Shown one piece after another: positions 1 through 11,394 of a stretch of DNA of 64,000 nucleotides. Position numbers and translations under genes: made by a program. The DNA lies in the NCBI GenBank assembly GCA_032164245.1, contig JAVMKO010000005.1, positions 40,080,133 through 40,144,132 of the forward strand, read 5' to 3'. Each line of letters starts with the position of its first letter. Positions within the stretch are counted from its first letter, which is position 1. The notes beneath the pieces are model-generated. The model ran no database searches. It was not told the origin of the DNA and saw nothing but the letters and a program-made list of their open reading frames with translations. This DNA comes from Sternotherus odoratus (Eukaryota; Chordata; Testudines; Kinosternidae).

Positions 1-739
1 GACAAGGCCCTCCCTAACACCCTACTTTCAGGGTATTACAAACTAATAATGCTTCAGGCTAGTCTGTCAGTCTCTCTCTGTGTTTAGCCTTTCGAAATGC
101 ACAAACTCTCATTCCCAGTTTTCAGTGGTTTTTATAAAGGAAAGTTCCAAACAAAAGTTATGTTCTTGCCTCCCCCACTCCATCTCTCCGCCTGTCCTCC
201 CCAGCTTTCTGACAACAGCTTCCTTTCTGAGAGAGTGGTACAAAGTCTGGTGTAGTCAAAATGTTATGTAATCTGGAGTAATGACTTGCTTTACTTCTTT
301 AAAAGGAGGTGATGTCATCAGAGCTCTCTTTCCCATGAGCTGATCTAGTAAAACGAGGTGGAATTATAGCTATTTGGCTTTTTTTTCCTTTGGATCTATT
401 GTGTACAATGGAATACAAAATAAAAATCTTTCTGTGAATTTCAAAACAGCCCACATTCACTGGTCTGTGTTTTCTGTGTGGATTAATTCCAATGTTCCTT
501 TTACCTGCTAGTGTTTCCCAGGCTTTCCTAAAGCCTCCCTGAACATGGGGTGTAACACAGTTGTACTGGGAGTAGAGGTCATATATAGAGACCATTTATT
601 AGCTGATCAAAGAAATGCTGCCAGATGGAAGAAAAAGTTCTCTTTATTTCTCTTTTCCATTTTGTTTCTATGTAGGGTACTCAGGGTTTGTCACTTATTG
701 TCCAGAAAAACTGGTAGTGTTGTTTTTCCACAAATATGC
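1..739. other. Unassigned AT-rich intronic or intergenic sequence
   Basis: No open frame here looks like a protein I know, and there are no convincing repeat ends. It is probably intron of RAD54L2, because recognised exons of that gene begin 31 kb downstream on the same strand and no other gene intervenes. Confidence 0.4.
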
Positions 740-1440
740 CCGTAGCAGGGCAGCGACTCACCCTGCGGCATCTCCTGCTGGTATGTCCGGGAATTAGCTC
801 TTCCAGTGTCTGGAGCGCCCTCTGCAGGCTGATGTCTCGTTTGCTGCTGGCCCCATGTCGCTCCTGGACCCCGGTGCCCTCTTCCCTGGAGTGCTGCACC
901 CCTGAAGTACCCCCACAATCTCAGGGTCTCCCCTCCCTGGGGGACCCCACTCCCTATCCCCATCTTGCCTCAGTCTAGGCAACTGATAGTCACCACTTGC
1001 CCTCTTTCTCTGGGGCAGACTGCAGTATCATTGCCATTCACAGGCAAGGGGGTTTGGCCTGCTGCCTCTGTCTCTGTAGCTCTGGGCTGTCCCCTGCAAC
1101 CCCAGTACCCTTTGTTGGGCCTTCACCCTGCAGCCTGGGGGTTTCCAGACCAGAGCTTCCCCAGCTCCTCTTGCCTTACCCCAGTCCTGCACCACTCTAG
1201 GTACCCTGTCAAGCTTACCCAGCAGCCTGGCCTGTCTGCCTCTGTTGCCAGAGGAGACTGTTTCCTCTCTGAGCACCAAACTCTGGGCCCTTGTATCAGG
1301 GCCAGCTGGGCCCTAATTGACCCAGCCACAGCTGTGGCTGTTCTGCCCCACCAGCCTGGGAGCTGCTTTCCTCCAGCTACAGCCCTTCCCAGGGCTGTTT
1401 TAAGCCCTTTCCTGCAGCAGCGGGGCAGGAAGGAGGAGGA
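740..1440. repeat. GC-rich segment, candidate diverged dispersed repeat (LTR-like?)
   Basis: Composition changes sharply from AT-rich to C- and G-rich at about 740 and returns near 1,440, where CR1 sequence starts. The segment is full of CCAGC, CCTG and CCCC runs and has several overlapping open frames on both strands, which GC-rich non-coding DNA produces by chance. It resembles GC-rich LTR or MITE interiors of turtle genomes, but I see no terminal repeat pair or target duplication, so the class is not assigned. Confidence 0.3.
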
Positions 1441-1479
1441 TAAAAATATTGCTAGAACATGAACGGGTGTAATCAGGAA

Positions 1480-2182
1480 GGCCCAGTCACCATTGGAGTT
1501 GCAGCTAGCCAGGGATGTGAAGGGTAACAAGAAGGGTTTCTTCAGGTATACTAGCTATAAGAAAATGGTCAGGGAAAGCTTGGGGCCATTACTGAATGGG
1601 GAAGGCAACATAGTGACAGATCTGGAAAAAGTTGAAGTACTCAATCCTTTTTTTTTTTTTTTTTTTTTTTTGCCTCGCTCTTCACAGACGAAGTCAGCTC
1701 CCAGACTGCTGCACTGGGCAACACAGTATGGGGAGGAAGTGAGCAGCCCTCAGTGGTGAAAGAACAGGTTAAGGACTATTTAGAAAAGCTGGACATACAC
1801 AAGTCCACGGGTCCAGATCTAATGTATCCAAGGGTGCTGTGGGAGTTGACTGATGTGATTGCAGAACCACTGGCCACTTTGAAAATTCATGGCGATCAGG
1901 GTACCAGGATATTCCAGGGGAGGTCTCGGATGATTGGAAAAAGGCAAATATAGTGCCCATATTTTAAAAAGGGAAGAAGGAGAACCTGGGGAACTACATA
2001 CCGGTCAGCCTCACTTCAGTTCCCGGGAACAGTTCCCGGGAAAATCATGGAAGGAATCCATTTTGAAGCACTTGGAAGAGAGGAAGGTGATCAGGAACAG
2101 TCAACATGGATTCACCAAGGGCAAGTCATGCCTGACCAACCTGATTGCCTTCTATGTGGAAAAAACACAGATTCAGAGATGA
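1480..2182 (+). mobile_element. CR1 LINE fragment, partial reverse transcriptase
   Basis: Translation in pieces gives the region leading into, and the N-terminal part of, a CR1-clade reverse transcriptase: KKGFFRYTSYKK near 1,530, then DIHKSTGPDLMYPRVLWEL near 1,790-1,850, then [16 protein letters not shown] near 2,110-2,155. The pieces lie in different frames and are split by a run of about 22 T (1,650-1,671) and small indels, so this copy is dead. It stops before the catalytic YxDD block. The sense strand is the same as RAD54L2. Confidence 0.85.
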
Positions 2183-2312
2183 AATAGAAAAAGAAAGGAA
2201 ACATATACAAGGCACACTGAAAATAAACATAAAATGGAACTTCAGCCTTGATATTTCCATATTACATAAAATTCCTTTTTTAATACAAGTTACTTATTAC
2301 CTTTGAACAGGG

Positions 2313-2403
2313 GAATGGAAGGAGGACATACCAATTATCTAGTACTAGCACATACATTTGTTTGCTAGTACTAGATGCTAATTGGTATGTCCTCCTTCCA
2401 TTC
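2313..2403. repeat. Near-perfect inverted repeat (hairpin), about 40-bp arms
   Basis: The left arm (2,313-2,350) and right arm (2,363-2,403) are reverse complements apart from one 3-base gap. They are separated by about 12 bases. The outer ends read GAATGGAAGGAGG and CCTCCTTCCATTC, the inner ends CTAGTACTAGCA and TGCTAGTACTAG. Such symmetry suggests a small palindromic MITE or a folded transcript. There are no clear target duplications. Confidence 0.85.
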
Positions 2404-2551
2404 TCCCCAGTAACTTACAAGCAATCCAGATTTGTAGACAGCCTCAACTTGTTGATGAGCAATGGAGTGTGCAAAGAGCAGCTGTTAGAAATTCAGCAGT
2501 CTGAGAGACAGCTGTGGTAATGAGGAGGAGTAGCACAGATGGTACAGAGTA

Positions 2552-3105
2552 CCGTATTTTTCGCCCTATAAGACACACTTTTTCTTCCCCAAAACGGGGG
2601 GGAAAAAGTGGGTGCGTCTTATAGGGCGAATGCAAAAAAAAACAAAAAAAAACCCCTCGCTCTCCCGTCCCCGCCGCGCGGGCGGGCTGCCGAGGTCCCC
2701 CCCCCCCCCCGCCGCGGGCGGGCTGCCGAGGTTCCTCCTCCCCGCCGGACCAAAAAAAAAAAAGCGCCTCCGTCCCCGCCGCGCGGGCGGGCTGCCGGGA
2801 GCGTCCCGGTTCCCCCCTCCCCGTCGCGGGCGCGCTCCCGGCAGCCCGCCCGCGGCGGGGAGGGGGGAACCGGGACGCTCCCGGCAGCCCGCCCGCGCGG
2901 CGGGGACAGGAGAGCAAGGCGCTTTTTTTTTTTTTTTTTTTGTCCGGCGGGGAGGGGGAAACCTCGGCAGCCCACCCGCGCGGCGGGGACGGGAGAGCGA
3001 GGCGCTTTTTTTTTTTTTTTTTTTTTTTTTTTTCCTCCGGATTTTTTATTAAAAACCGAGGGGGCGTCTTATAGGCCGGAGCGTCCTATAAGACGAAAAA
3101 TACGG
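2552..3105. mobile_element. Non-autonomous Tc1/mariner-type MITE with GC-rich tandem core
   Basis: The element starts CCGTATTTTTCGCCCTATAA and ends with the inverted counterpart CGAAAAATACGG. A TA dinucleotide flanks each end (2,550-2,551 and 3,106-3,107), as expected for Tc1/mariner target duplication. The interior is dominated by CCCCGCCGCGCGGGCGGGCTG-like modules in both orientations plus two long T runs (about 2,923-2,941 and 3,006-3,033). It encodes no transposase. Open frames through it are composition artefacts. A second copy of the family is at 49,616-50,124. Confidence 0.85.
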
Positions 3106-3179
3106 TAGTTAAGATGGGAAAGAGAAGGAATGCTCTGGCTTGCAGAGAGTAGCTGTTGTTCTTCTGTAGCTCTTGTGTT

Positions 3180-3256
3180 CTGTCAGAAGGCAGGATACTG
3201 GGCTAGATGAACCATTAGTCTTACCCAGTATGACTGTTTGTATGTTCTTATTGGGA
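3180..3256 (+). mobile_element. CR1 LINE 3' end fragment
   Basis: The string GGATACTGGGCTAGATGAAC followed by CCAGTATGACTG and TATGTTCTTA is the conserved 3' terminus of reptile CR1 elements. It is in sense orientation. Only the extreme 3' tail is recognisable. Confidence 0.8.
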
Positions 3257-4396
3257 AGTGAACAGCATGTAAGAAGTAATAGGAAAGAAAAGGAGGGAAC
3301 CATCACAGCTGGCAGAGAAAATGTAGCATGGCCATTGTCCAGTCTTGGAAATCTTTCTTACTGTGTGTCTGTGTAATACAGTTGAGATGTAACAAAAACA
3401 TTGGATCCAAACAAATTAGTGGAGGAGCAATTTCCTAGTTACTCTGACAAGACTGACCTCAAAAAGGGATATTCCGTAAATGGTCTTATCTAATAATAAA
3501 TTACCTCCCAAGAAGAGATCATTTTATGAACTCTCAGTTTCTGGCACAAGAACTCTACTTGGGTGTGCTGATGATATGTGGTGCATATTTGTTATGGTAA
3601 ATAGTGATGACAACACTAGATCTTTGCCTTGTATGGAAAAGTTCACTTACGTTCTCCATTGTAAGACACAGAAGGGAATGTGCTGTTTATTCAACCATGG
3701 AAGAGGAAAGACCTAGGTCATCCTATTTCTTTAATGCACTAGTCTTTCATTTTCCTGATGCATCCCCATAACAAACTTATTGTGGAAATGGCACTCTTGT
3801 CACTTGGATGCCTGCCTTTAAATCTTATTTCCTAGTTTCATAAATGTGTTTGCTCAGACTTTCTGCTCATCCTTGGATCATTTGTACCAACCCCATTCAT
3901 GTATTGTAAGGCCTGCTGCAGCTGCCTCAGCCCCATGTTTGATTTTCCTAATATATTTGTCCCTGTTGGCCATTGCAAGTTTTCCTGGAGGAAGTACGAT
4001 ACTGGGTTGGATTTGAATCAGTTACATGGAGATAAAAGACACTGCATCCCATTCCCTAGCCTCTGAACCATCCAATTCCTCCTTTTACCAAGTTGATAAC
4101 TTCTCAATAAGATGTGTACTGGCAGTCCTAATATGTTTCAAAGTTGTGATATACTCCAAAGCAGTAAAAATATTTTGATGCTTCTAAGTCTTCACTCAAT
4201 TCTAATGCCCTTGAAAATATGATGCCTAATACCAATGGCTCTAATTGCACATAGTGCTGGTAGGTACTGTCTAAGTTTCTGAAACAGACTTCTGAGTGAA
4301 CTTCAGTCCTTAAATAAATGCATCATATATCTCCTGGAGCCCCCGCATATCTATGCCACTATTTCTCAGTCACAGTCTGCTCTTGCTGATCCTCTC
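3257..4396. other. Unassigned AT-rich sequence
   Basis: Nothing I can support as a gene, RNA or repeat family. It runs up to the CTA target duplication of the Harbinger element. Confidence 0.4.
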
Positions 4397-4899
4397 CTAG
4401 GGTAAGGTTACACTAGAGATCATAGCGCGTTTGTGTATAGCGCTTCCCAATTTAGCACAATAGGTATTGCGCTACAGCGTGTACACATCAAGACCTTGCA
4501 GCGCTAAAGAATAGACACATTTGCGGCGCTTCTGGCGTCAGTGAGAGTACCGCAATAGGGCAGGTATCCCACAGAGCACCTCTTCTCAATCTGGCACAGT
4601 GCCTTGTGGGGAAGGGGGCGTTTTTTGTGGCCATTCTGCATCTGGTTACAACTGTGATGCTTTCTTTTATATCCTAGCAATCCTTTTAGTTTCCTGCCAC
4701 CTCTGGCGCCCTTTCTCAACGGTTTCAGCATTTCTCAACGCTCCGTTCTCCCTGTGCTGTAATGGATCGCAAACTGCTGCGGAGCATGCTGGCGAGTGTT
4801 GCCAGCACAACTCTCTGCGTGGCAGAGTTTTTTCTTGAAAGGGAACCTGACAGTAGTGATAAGTCTGGAGAGGAACTCTAGATAAAGCCGAGGAACAAA

Positions 4900-6011
4900 T
4901 TGGACACTAAATTGCTCATTGCTTTAACGGACATGCTCACGACCGTGGAACGCCGCTTCTGGGCACGGGAAACGAGCACTGACTGGTGGGATCGCATCGT
5001 CTTGCAAGTGTGGGACGATGAGCAGTGGCTGCAAAACTTTCGCATGAAAAAAGCCACTTTCATGGGTCTGTGTGCTGAACTCGCCCCCGTCCTGCAGTGC
5101 CAGGACACCAGACTGAGAGCTGCCATCCTGGTGGAGAAGCGGGTGGCTATAGCACTCTGGAAGCTGGCCACCCCAGAGAACTACCGATCTGTTGCCAACC
5201 ACTTTGGGGTGGGGAAGTCGACCGTTGGAGTCGTGCTGATGGAAGTGTGCAAGGCCATTAATCGCCTTCTGCTACGAAAAATCGTGACCCTTGGTGACGT
5301 GCGTGAGATTGTGGCTGGCTTTGAGCAGATGGGGTTCCCTAACTGTGGAGGGGCGATCGATGGGACCCATATACCTATTCTGGCCCCGAACACCTAGCTG
5401 ACCAGTACATTAACTGAAAGGGGTACTTCTCCATGGTTCTTCAGGCGCTTGTGGATCACCGTGGGCTGTTCACTGACATTAATGCAGGCTGGTCGGGAAA
5501 GGTGCATGACGCACACATCTTCCGCAACACCGGCCTGTTCAGGAAGCTGCAAGAAGGCACTTTTTTCCCAGACCACAGGATCCCCATGGGGGAAGTGGAA
5601 ATGCCCATTGTGATTCTTGGCGACCCCGCTTACCCTCTAATGCCCTGGCTCATGAAACCCTACACGGGGAGCCTGGACAGCAGCCAGGAAAGGTTCAACT
5701 ACCGGCTGAGCCGCTGTCGAATGACTGTGGAAAGAGCCTTTGGGCATCTTAAAGCCCGCTGGAGATGCCTCTATGGCAAGATAGACTTGGCAGAGGGAAG
5801 TATATCTGCGGTTATTTTCGCGTGCTGTGCCCTACATAATCTCTGTGAGCGGAAGGGCAAAGCCTTCACTATGGCATGGACCTCGGAGGTTCAACAACTG
5901 GAGGCCACGTATGCTCAGCCAGAGAGCAGGGCTATTAGAGGGGCCCAGCGCGAGGGTACAAGGATCAGGGAAGCCTTGAGGGAGCATTTTCTGGCTGAAA
6001 GCGAGTTCTAA
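4900..6011 (+). pseudogene. PIF/Harbinger DDE transposase, broken by one frameshift and one stop
   Basis: In its family this protein cuts and rejoins the element ends, together with the partner Myb-like protein. The first part (4,900-5,397) includes the helix-turn-helix-like block PENYRSVANHFGVGKSTVG and the first catalytic block GGAIDGTHIPI. The second part (from 5,433, another frame) continues with LVDHRGLFTDINAGWSGKVH, LGDPAYPLMPWLMKPY and the glutamate block TVERAFGHLKARWRCL, so the DDE landmarks are all visible. A one-base loss near 5,389 shifts the frame, and a TGA follows at about 5,418. The combined length (about 370 residues) is normal for the family. A start upstream of 4,900 is possible; there is no clear initiator ATG. 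Confidence 0.9.
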
Positions 6012-6204
6012 TGGGAATTGCAGAGGGAGGGAGGGAGGTTGCGGGGTATCAGTCTGTTAATTGGATAAGGCAGTTGCTTTTATGTACCTATTACACACAT
6101 GTACACCGAATACAGAAACCCATTTATTAAAAAGAATTCATTTATTGAACAGCTTTCTCGTAATCTGAAATAAAAGTTGAAAAACATTAAACTTTGTGGT
6201 GGGG

Positions 6205-6335
6205 GAAGAAGGGGTGTGAAATTGGTTTCAGGGAGGAAGGGTGTGAAATTGTTTGTGGGAGCAAGGGGGTGTGAAATCAGTTCCAGGGAGGAAGGGTGTG
6301 AAATTGTTTGTGGGAGCAAGGGGTGTGAAATTGGG
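6205..6335. repeat. Tandem repeat, about 55-bp unit, 2.3 copies
   Basis: The phrase GGGTGTGAAATTG...GGGAGGAAGG...TTTGTGGGAGCAAGG repeats with a period of 54-55 bases between the two Harbinger genes, next to the C-terminal end of the minus-strand protein. Confidence 0.85.
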
Positions 6336-6351
6336 GTAGGAAAGGGGACAG

Positions 6352-8224
6352 TTACATATTGGTGTATGTCCTGGACTCGTAATATCCAATGCCCTCCGAA
6401 TTGGTATACTCTCCCAACCCATTCTTCGAAGTGCGGTCATGCCTGCTAGCAGGGGTTGGGTGCAGTGGATAAGGGTGCTGGATCTGTGGGGTGGTCGGTG
6501 AAGGGATGGGGGTTGGAGGCAGCTGTGGGTGGTAATAAGCAGCCAGCTGTTGATACAGGCCTGGAGGGTACAGAGGGCCAGGAGGGGAATGGCTAGGGGG
6601 CAAGTGATAAAGGGGGTGGCGTTCAGGCACCTGCTGCTCCTGAACAGCAGCGATCCGCTGCAGAGTCTGTATTTGCAGCTCTAGCATTCTAAGCAGTTTG
6701 TCAGTGTGACAATCAGCACAGTCTTTGCGAGCCATCTCTCTCTCCTTCCTTTGTTGTTCCCTCCGCTCTTCCAAACGGCTCATCTGCTCCTCCCTACGTT
6801 GACTGTCAGCGTGGTTTTCTATTGAAGCCTGTTCCAGAACTTGCCTCATAACCTCCTCTTTGCTCTTCCTCGGTTTGCTTCGCAGTCTACTCACTTTTTG
6901 AGGCACACATGCAGCTGGTGAGGATATCAAGGGCAGAGCTGGGAAAAGTTACAATTTCAGAGTTAAAAGACAAGATCCCATTGTTTGCAACAGACACTCT
7001 TGGGGAGTCCCACGCATTCCTTGAATCTTTTGTGCAGTTCCCCTGTCCAAATAAGCTATTTCACCCACAGAGGTAACCAAGGATCCCCGGGCATGGTGAG
7101 TCTCTGGGACAAACACTGTTTCCCTGCCTTTCTATACTAGTGTTTTGGGGGAGCGGAGGGCGTTACTGGGAACTGTGTTCTGATTAGCATTATCCCAACA
7201 TTCTCTGTGTAGGTTTTCATTCTGGAAGATATCTCTCTGTTGCGGGTGACGGAGCAAGAGAGGGCGGGGATTCTAAGGAGATGTATGGGCCTGGGCGGAA
7301 GCCACGCGGCTTGCATCTGTGCGGCAATGCTTCCCCCCCCCCCCCCTTAGAAGAGTGGCGTGGACTGGTGACCGTGGCCGGGACAGCGAACACGCTGGGG
7401 CTACCGCGAAACCTCCGGAGGCATATTGCAAGAGCTCTTATTGAGACCTTTGCAGAAATCACTGATGAGGATTACCGCAAGGTGATAGAGTACATCAATG
7501 CACTATTCCATATGTAGCCAACCATGGAAACATTCTTCTCTACCCTCTGCAAATCTGTCTGCCCTCCCCCCTAGAAAAGTTTTCTGTACCGGTGTTGGAA
7601 CCACAGCACCTGCAGCCGCCAGACGCTGTGGCTCGCTCTGGGTGCTTTCTGGGCTTGAGAACAGTTCCTGGCTGCATGCATCCAGTGATTCCTCATTGCC
7701 CTGGCTTGCTCCTGCTGACGTGTCTGCCTCATCCCCCTCCTCCTCGTCTGGGTCCTGCTGCGAATCGCCGTGCTGAGAGTCTCCAGCATCCATCCCCCCC
7801 CCCCACACACACCTTTAGTAGGGGTCTGGGAAGAAGTGTCCTGGGTGTTCGCTGGAGTGCACATTGCATCACCACCCAGGATCGCATCCAGAGACTGGTA
7901 GAACTTGCAAAACACAGGGGCTGCCCCAGAGCGGCTGTTTGCATCGCGGGCTTTGCGATATGCAATCCTAAGCTCCTTTACTTTTGCCCAGCACTGCAGA
8001 GTGTCTCGTTCATACCCTCTGTCCCTCATGACCCCTGATATCAGGGCATAGGTATCATAATTTCTGCGGCTAGACCGCAACTGAGACTGTACAGCCGTTT
8101 CCCCCCAACAGCTGATGAGGTCCATGACCTCATGATCAGACCACGCTCGAGATCGCTTATTGCGAGGAGGCATGGGACGTGGAGTCATGGCTGAAGCAAA
8201 ATGGTTACCTGAGGAGCACTCCAC
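6352..8224 (-). pseudogene. Harbinger-associated Myb/SANT-like DNA-binding protein, broken
   Basis: On the minus strand, 8,224 to about 7,800 encodes a trihelix-type Myb/SANT-like domain: RSRAWSDHEVMDLISCWGE, then NYDTYALISGVMRDRGYERD, then QCWAKVKELRIAYRKARDAN. In Harbinger elements this protein binds subterminal DNA and brings the transposase to the nucleus. At the C run (7,796-7,804) the frame shifts into an acidic stretch with DPDEEEGDEADTSAG. A further open segment, 6,930-6,352, encodes a coiled-coil-like stretch (REEQMSRLEERREQQRKE) and a proline-rich tail, and probably belongs to the same gene as a later exon or frame-shifted part. The initiator is uncertain; an ATG just before the Myb domain is the best choice. 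Confidence 0.75.
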
Positions 8225-8593
8225 GCCTGGCTGCAGTAAACAGGAAAAGGATTTTCAAATTTTCCTGGGAATTTAAGGGGAGGGTCTGACGTGTGGTCAC
8301 CTGAGGACGCGACAGAAGAGTTTTAAATGATGGCCAGAGAGGCTCTAATGGGAATTCTGGGCCAGGCTGGAGGAGGCTGGAGGCTCATTAACGCACAATG
8401 GGTGTTCACATTCGCACCCTTGCGCTATAGCGCTAGCGCAAAAAGCCTTATCACGTTCAGATAGGTGGTTTTACAGTTGCGCTTTAAGCGGCGACTTATT
8501 GTGCAAAATGTGATTTGCAAGTGTGTACGGTTACAGAGTTAGCGCTACTGGAGGCTTTTAGCGCTATAAAGTGCCAGTCTAACCATACCCCTA

Positions 8594-9239
8594 GTATTGT
8601 CTGCCAGTTGTTTCCTGTTGCAGACTGTTGTTGTTCAGTAAGAGAGAGTTGATATTTTGTCAAGCTGATTTCACACGTCACCTTTCTAGTGGTCGTATTG
8701 TTTCACTATACTGTTTATTCTTTAGTTTTTTCTTTAGAGCTCTCAACTGACACAGAAAGACTTAAAATTATGTCCCACAGTATTTTTCTTTACTGTAGAG
8801 GCCCTTCGTTTTCAGTTTTTATTTTATTTTATTTTTCCTGGGTATTTATCAGTATTTATTACAACAGCAACAACAAAAACAGGTGAAAATCAGTGGGAAT
8901 TTTTTTTTTCTGGGTAAATATTTGGGTTTATTTTGGTTGATGGAAGGACAGGAGGAAAAAGTATTCAGTAGAGTAATGCTTTGTTTAATGGAATTCCATG
9001 TGGTTTGCTGCAGAACACTATTTGCAGTGCTTACACACAACTTCATCCTTTTCTCCTGTTTTTTTGGTTTTTTTTGGAAACTTTCAAATATTTCTTTATA
9101 GTCTTATCCAGATTTTCCTTTTCTTCCCATTTCAGTGTGTCACATCTTTAAACCATTATCTACTAACAACTTGAAATGTGTATGTGATGGGCATGAGATT
9201 CAGATGTGCACACCTGCTTGCCTATTTATTGTGTGCATC
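8594..9239. other. Unassigned AT-rich sequence
   Basis: Contains T-rich and TTTTA simple sequence near 8,815-8,840 and a T run near 8,900. No gene or repeat family recognised. Confidence 0.4.
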
Positions 9240-9247
9240 TTCTAGGC

Positions 9248-9542
9248 CAGTGGTTAGCAACCTTTCAGCAGTGATATGCTAAAACTTCATTTATTCACTC
9301 CAATTTAAGGTTTTCCATGCCAGTAATACATTTTAATGTTTTTAGAATATCTCTTTCTATGAGTCTATAATATAGAACTAAATTGTTGTTGTATGTAAAG
9401 TAAATAAAGGTTTTAACATGTTTAAGAAGCCTCATTTAAAATTAAGTTAAAATGCAGAGTCAGAACCTGGGCAGTGTGAGTGCCACTGAAAATCAGCTCG
9501 TTGCCGCCTTTGGCAGACATGTCATACATTGCTTTACCCCTG
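9248..9542. mobile_element. Non-autonomous hAT element, older copy
   Basis: Ends resemble CAGNGGTNAGCAACCTTTCAG and its degraded complement ...CCCCTG. Flanks are TTCTAGGC (9,240-9,247) and TTCTAGAT (9,543-9,550), a decayed 8-bp duplication. The body aligns by eye along its whole length with 29,104-29,414: both share TTCATTTATTCACTC, CCAGTAATACATTTTAATG and TTTCTATGAGTCTATAATAT. It has no coding capacity. Confidence 0.85.
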
Positions 9543-9550
9543 TTCTAGAT

Positions 9551-10599
9551 TAATGCATAGCCTTATTTCAACAGGTAGCTTTGCATATGCACACAGACTA
9601 ATGTATTATTGTAATACATATATCTCATGCAATGAGATTTTTCCTAATAAAACAGTTTTTTAAAAATATATTTGAATGATATGAAAGTAGGGTGAAAATC
9701 CGCAAAAACAATACTTTTTGTAAAACCTGGGATTTTTTTTCAGTAAAAATGAGTTTAAACTGGAAACAAAGGGGCTTAACTGTAGCTGAGTAACTAGAGA
9801 AGAAATGTATATACTTTCTACTCCCACCTTTTTTGAGAAAAGGGCCTTGCTGTCTCTTGTGATAACATCACAGCTGAGATGATCAGATGTTCAGTGAATG
9901 AGGTTTTTGTTTGTCTTATAGTAATTTAAGAGTTCCCCAGTCAGTGGATGCTTCATTCCAGTTCATCACCCACAGGCACATTGCTTTCTGCAATGATTGA
10001 GTTTCTCTGTGAATGGAATCTGACATGGAGAAGGTCTCTGTAGCAAGGTTAGTCATGCATGATCATTAGCTGCGTAGGATGTCAAACATAGCCGTAAAAG
10101 CACTTCCTGTTACCAGTGTTGTGGTGTGACAGCCCTGCTAGTACAGACGAGTGACTTTCCTGTGCATGGGGAGAAGAGGTGAGTGGGATTTCCCCAGACC
10201 CCCCTCCAGAGGGGATGTACACCGCCCCCCTCCCCCGAATTTTCCCAGCACCCCCTTCCTTCCAGTTACATGCAGTATTGCCAGTTCAGTCGTTGGTTGG
10301 AAATTTGAATTGAAATTGAAACATTAATACACACTTTAAAAGCATATACAGTATATGAGAAAATACTTGTACCTGAGAAAGCATAATGGGTTTGAAAAGT
10401 CTGAACAAAGACTAGCTTCCTCATACAGCTGTTGTTTACGACCATGTCTGTGCATTTGTTTGGGCTATATTGGCCTACCATATCATTTCAAATTATGATT
10501 TGTAAGCAAGGTCCGAATCAGCTCTCCCCTGACAGCTATTGATGAGCCAGGAGTGGATGTAAAGGCTTCAGGACCAGACAGTATTTACATAGACTCCTA
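9551..10599. other. Unassigned sequence
   Basis: No gene or clear repeat. A short C-rich patch lies near 10,198-10,260. Confidence 0.35.
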
Positions 10600-10790
10600 G
10601 AACATCAGGAGATCATAGACCTCAGGAGATCATCTAGTCCAACCCCCTGCTAAAAGCAGGACCAACCCCAATTAAATCACCCAACAGATTTTTGCCCCAG
10701 ATCCCTAAATGGCCCCCTCAAGGATTGAACTCACAACCCATGAACACACCTACTCTGCCTGGGTATCCAACAAATAGAACTATGCTGCCC
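10600..10790 (-). mobile_element. CR1 LINE 3' region, antisense
   Basis: The + strand carries ATCATCTAGTCCAACCCCCT and the following CAGGACCAACCCCAATTAAA, the reverse complement of the conserved CR1 3' untranslated region. The copy is short and diverged. Confidence 0.85.
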
Positions 10791-10923
10791 AAGTGATCAA
10801 TTTTAACTGGTGTTGGGTTACAGAGAATATTAAATGTGGGGTTCATGAAATGTTATTATCCTTATCATATGAGCAAAGGACAGTAGAACTGTACTTAGCT
10901 TGACTGAATGAAGGGGTCTCCCT

Positions 10924-11071
10924 CAGTGCTTAATTTGTTCGATGGCTTTCCAGGGCTGAGTCCCAGCATCTCTAGGCTTCGCAGTTCATAGGCCTGCAAC
11001 CTCCGAGCTTTCCTCATCAGTTATGAAAGTAACAAACTTGCTTGAGCCCCGGCATCTCAAATTAAGCACTG
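10924..11071. mobile_element. Short MITE with CAGTGCTTAATTTG ends
   Basis: The 148-bp segment opens CAGTGCTTAATTTG and closes CAAATTAAGCACTG, a perfect terminal inverted repeat of at least 13 bases. The size and CAG...CTG ends suggest hAT, but the flanking 8-mers match only in part, so the superfamily is tentative. Confidence 0.75.
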
Positions 11072-11394
11072 GTCACCGGCAACTGAACTGCACTCCTTAA
11101 GTGGGAGGTCTGGATGCCATATCCTAGTGAAGAGCGAGACAGAGAGTGGGGCACAGGTGTTTTGCTTGGTAGTGTAGGCTCTGCCTAAGAGTCATAGGTA
11201 CTATATGACTACCCTCTCTCCTGTTTAGAGAGAGAGCTGATTAGGCTTCTGATTAGGAGCGAGGGCATGGCAGGCTCAGGGGAGGGGGCAGGAAGGGGTG
11301 GAGTGAGGGAAGGGTCTGTGGCAGACCTAGGGGTTGAGCACTGAGCACCCCCTCGCCGGCACATTGGAAAGTTGGTGCCTGTAGCTCCGGACCC

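Larger units (their letters stand above)
4400..8590 (+). mobile_element. PIF/Harbinger DNA transposon, near full length, two genes
   Basis: The element begins GGGTAAGGTTACACT and ends with the inverted form AGTCTAACCATACCC. It is flanked by a 3-bp CTA duplication (4,397-4,399 and 8,591-8,593), the target length of the PIF/Harbinger superfamily. It carries both proteins of such elements: a DDE transposase on + (4,900-6,011) and a Myb/SANT-like DNA-binding protein on - (8,224-6,352), arranged tail to tail. Subterminal regions repeat AGCGCTA and GCGCTATA motifs, plausible protein-binding sites. Both genes are disrupted, so this copy cannot move by itself. Confidence 0.9.

Noticed and set aside
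965..1462. A 165-codon open frame
   Set aside because: GC-rich non-coding segment with several overlapping open frames; no recognisable domain and no splice context.
2608..3108. Open frames of 118-166 codons in the mariner-type MITE
   Set aside because: Poly-K, poly-F and proline/arginine-rich translations of homopolymers and GC-rich repeats, present on both strands.
6177..6449. A 90-codon frame across the 55-bp tandem repeat
   Set aside because: It is the tandem repeat read as protein (GVKLVSG/GCEI units) in the non-coding stretch between the two Harbinger genes.
7281..7517. A 78-codon + frame inside the Harbinger element
   Set aside because: It lies between the recognised parts of the minus-strand partner gene, contains a C-run, and has no known domain.
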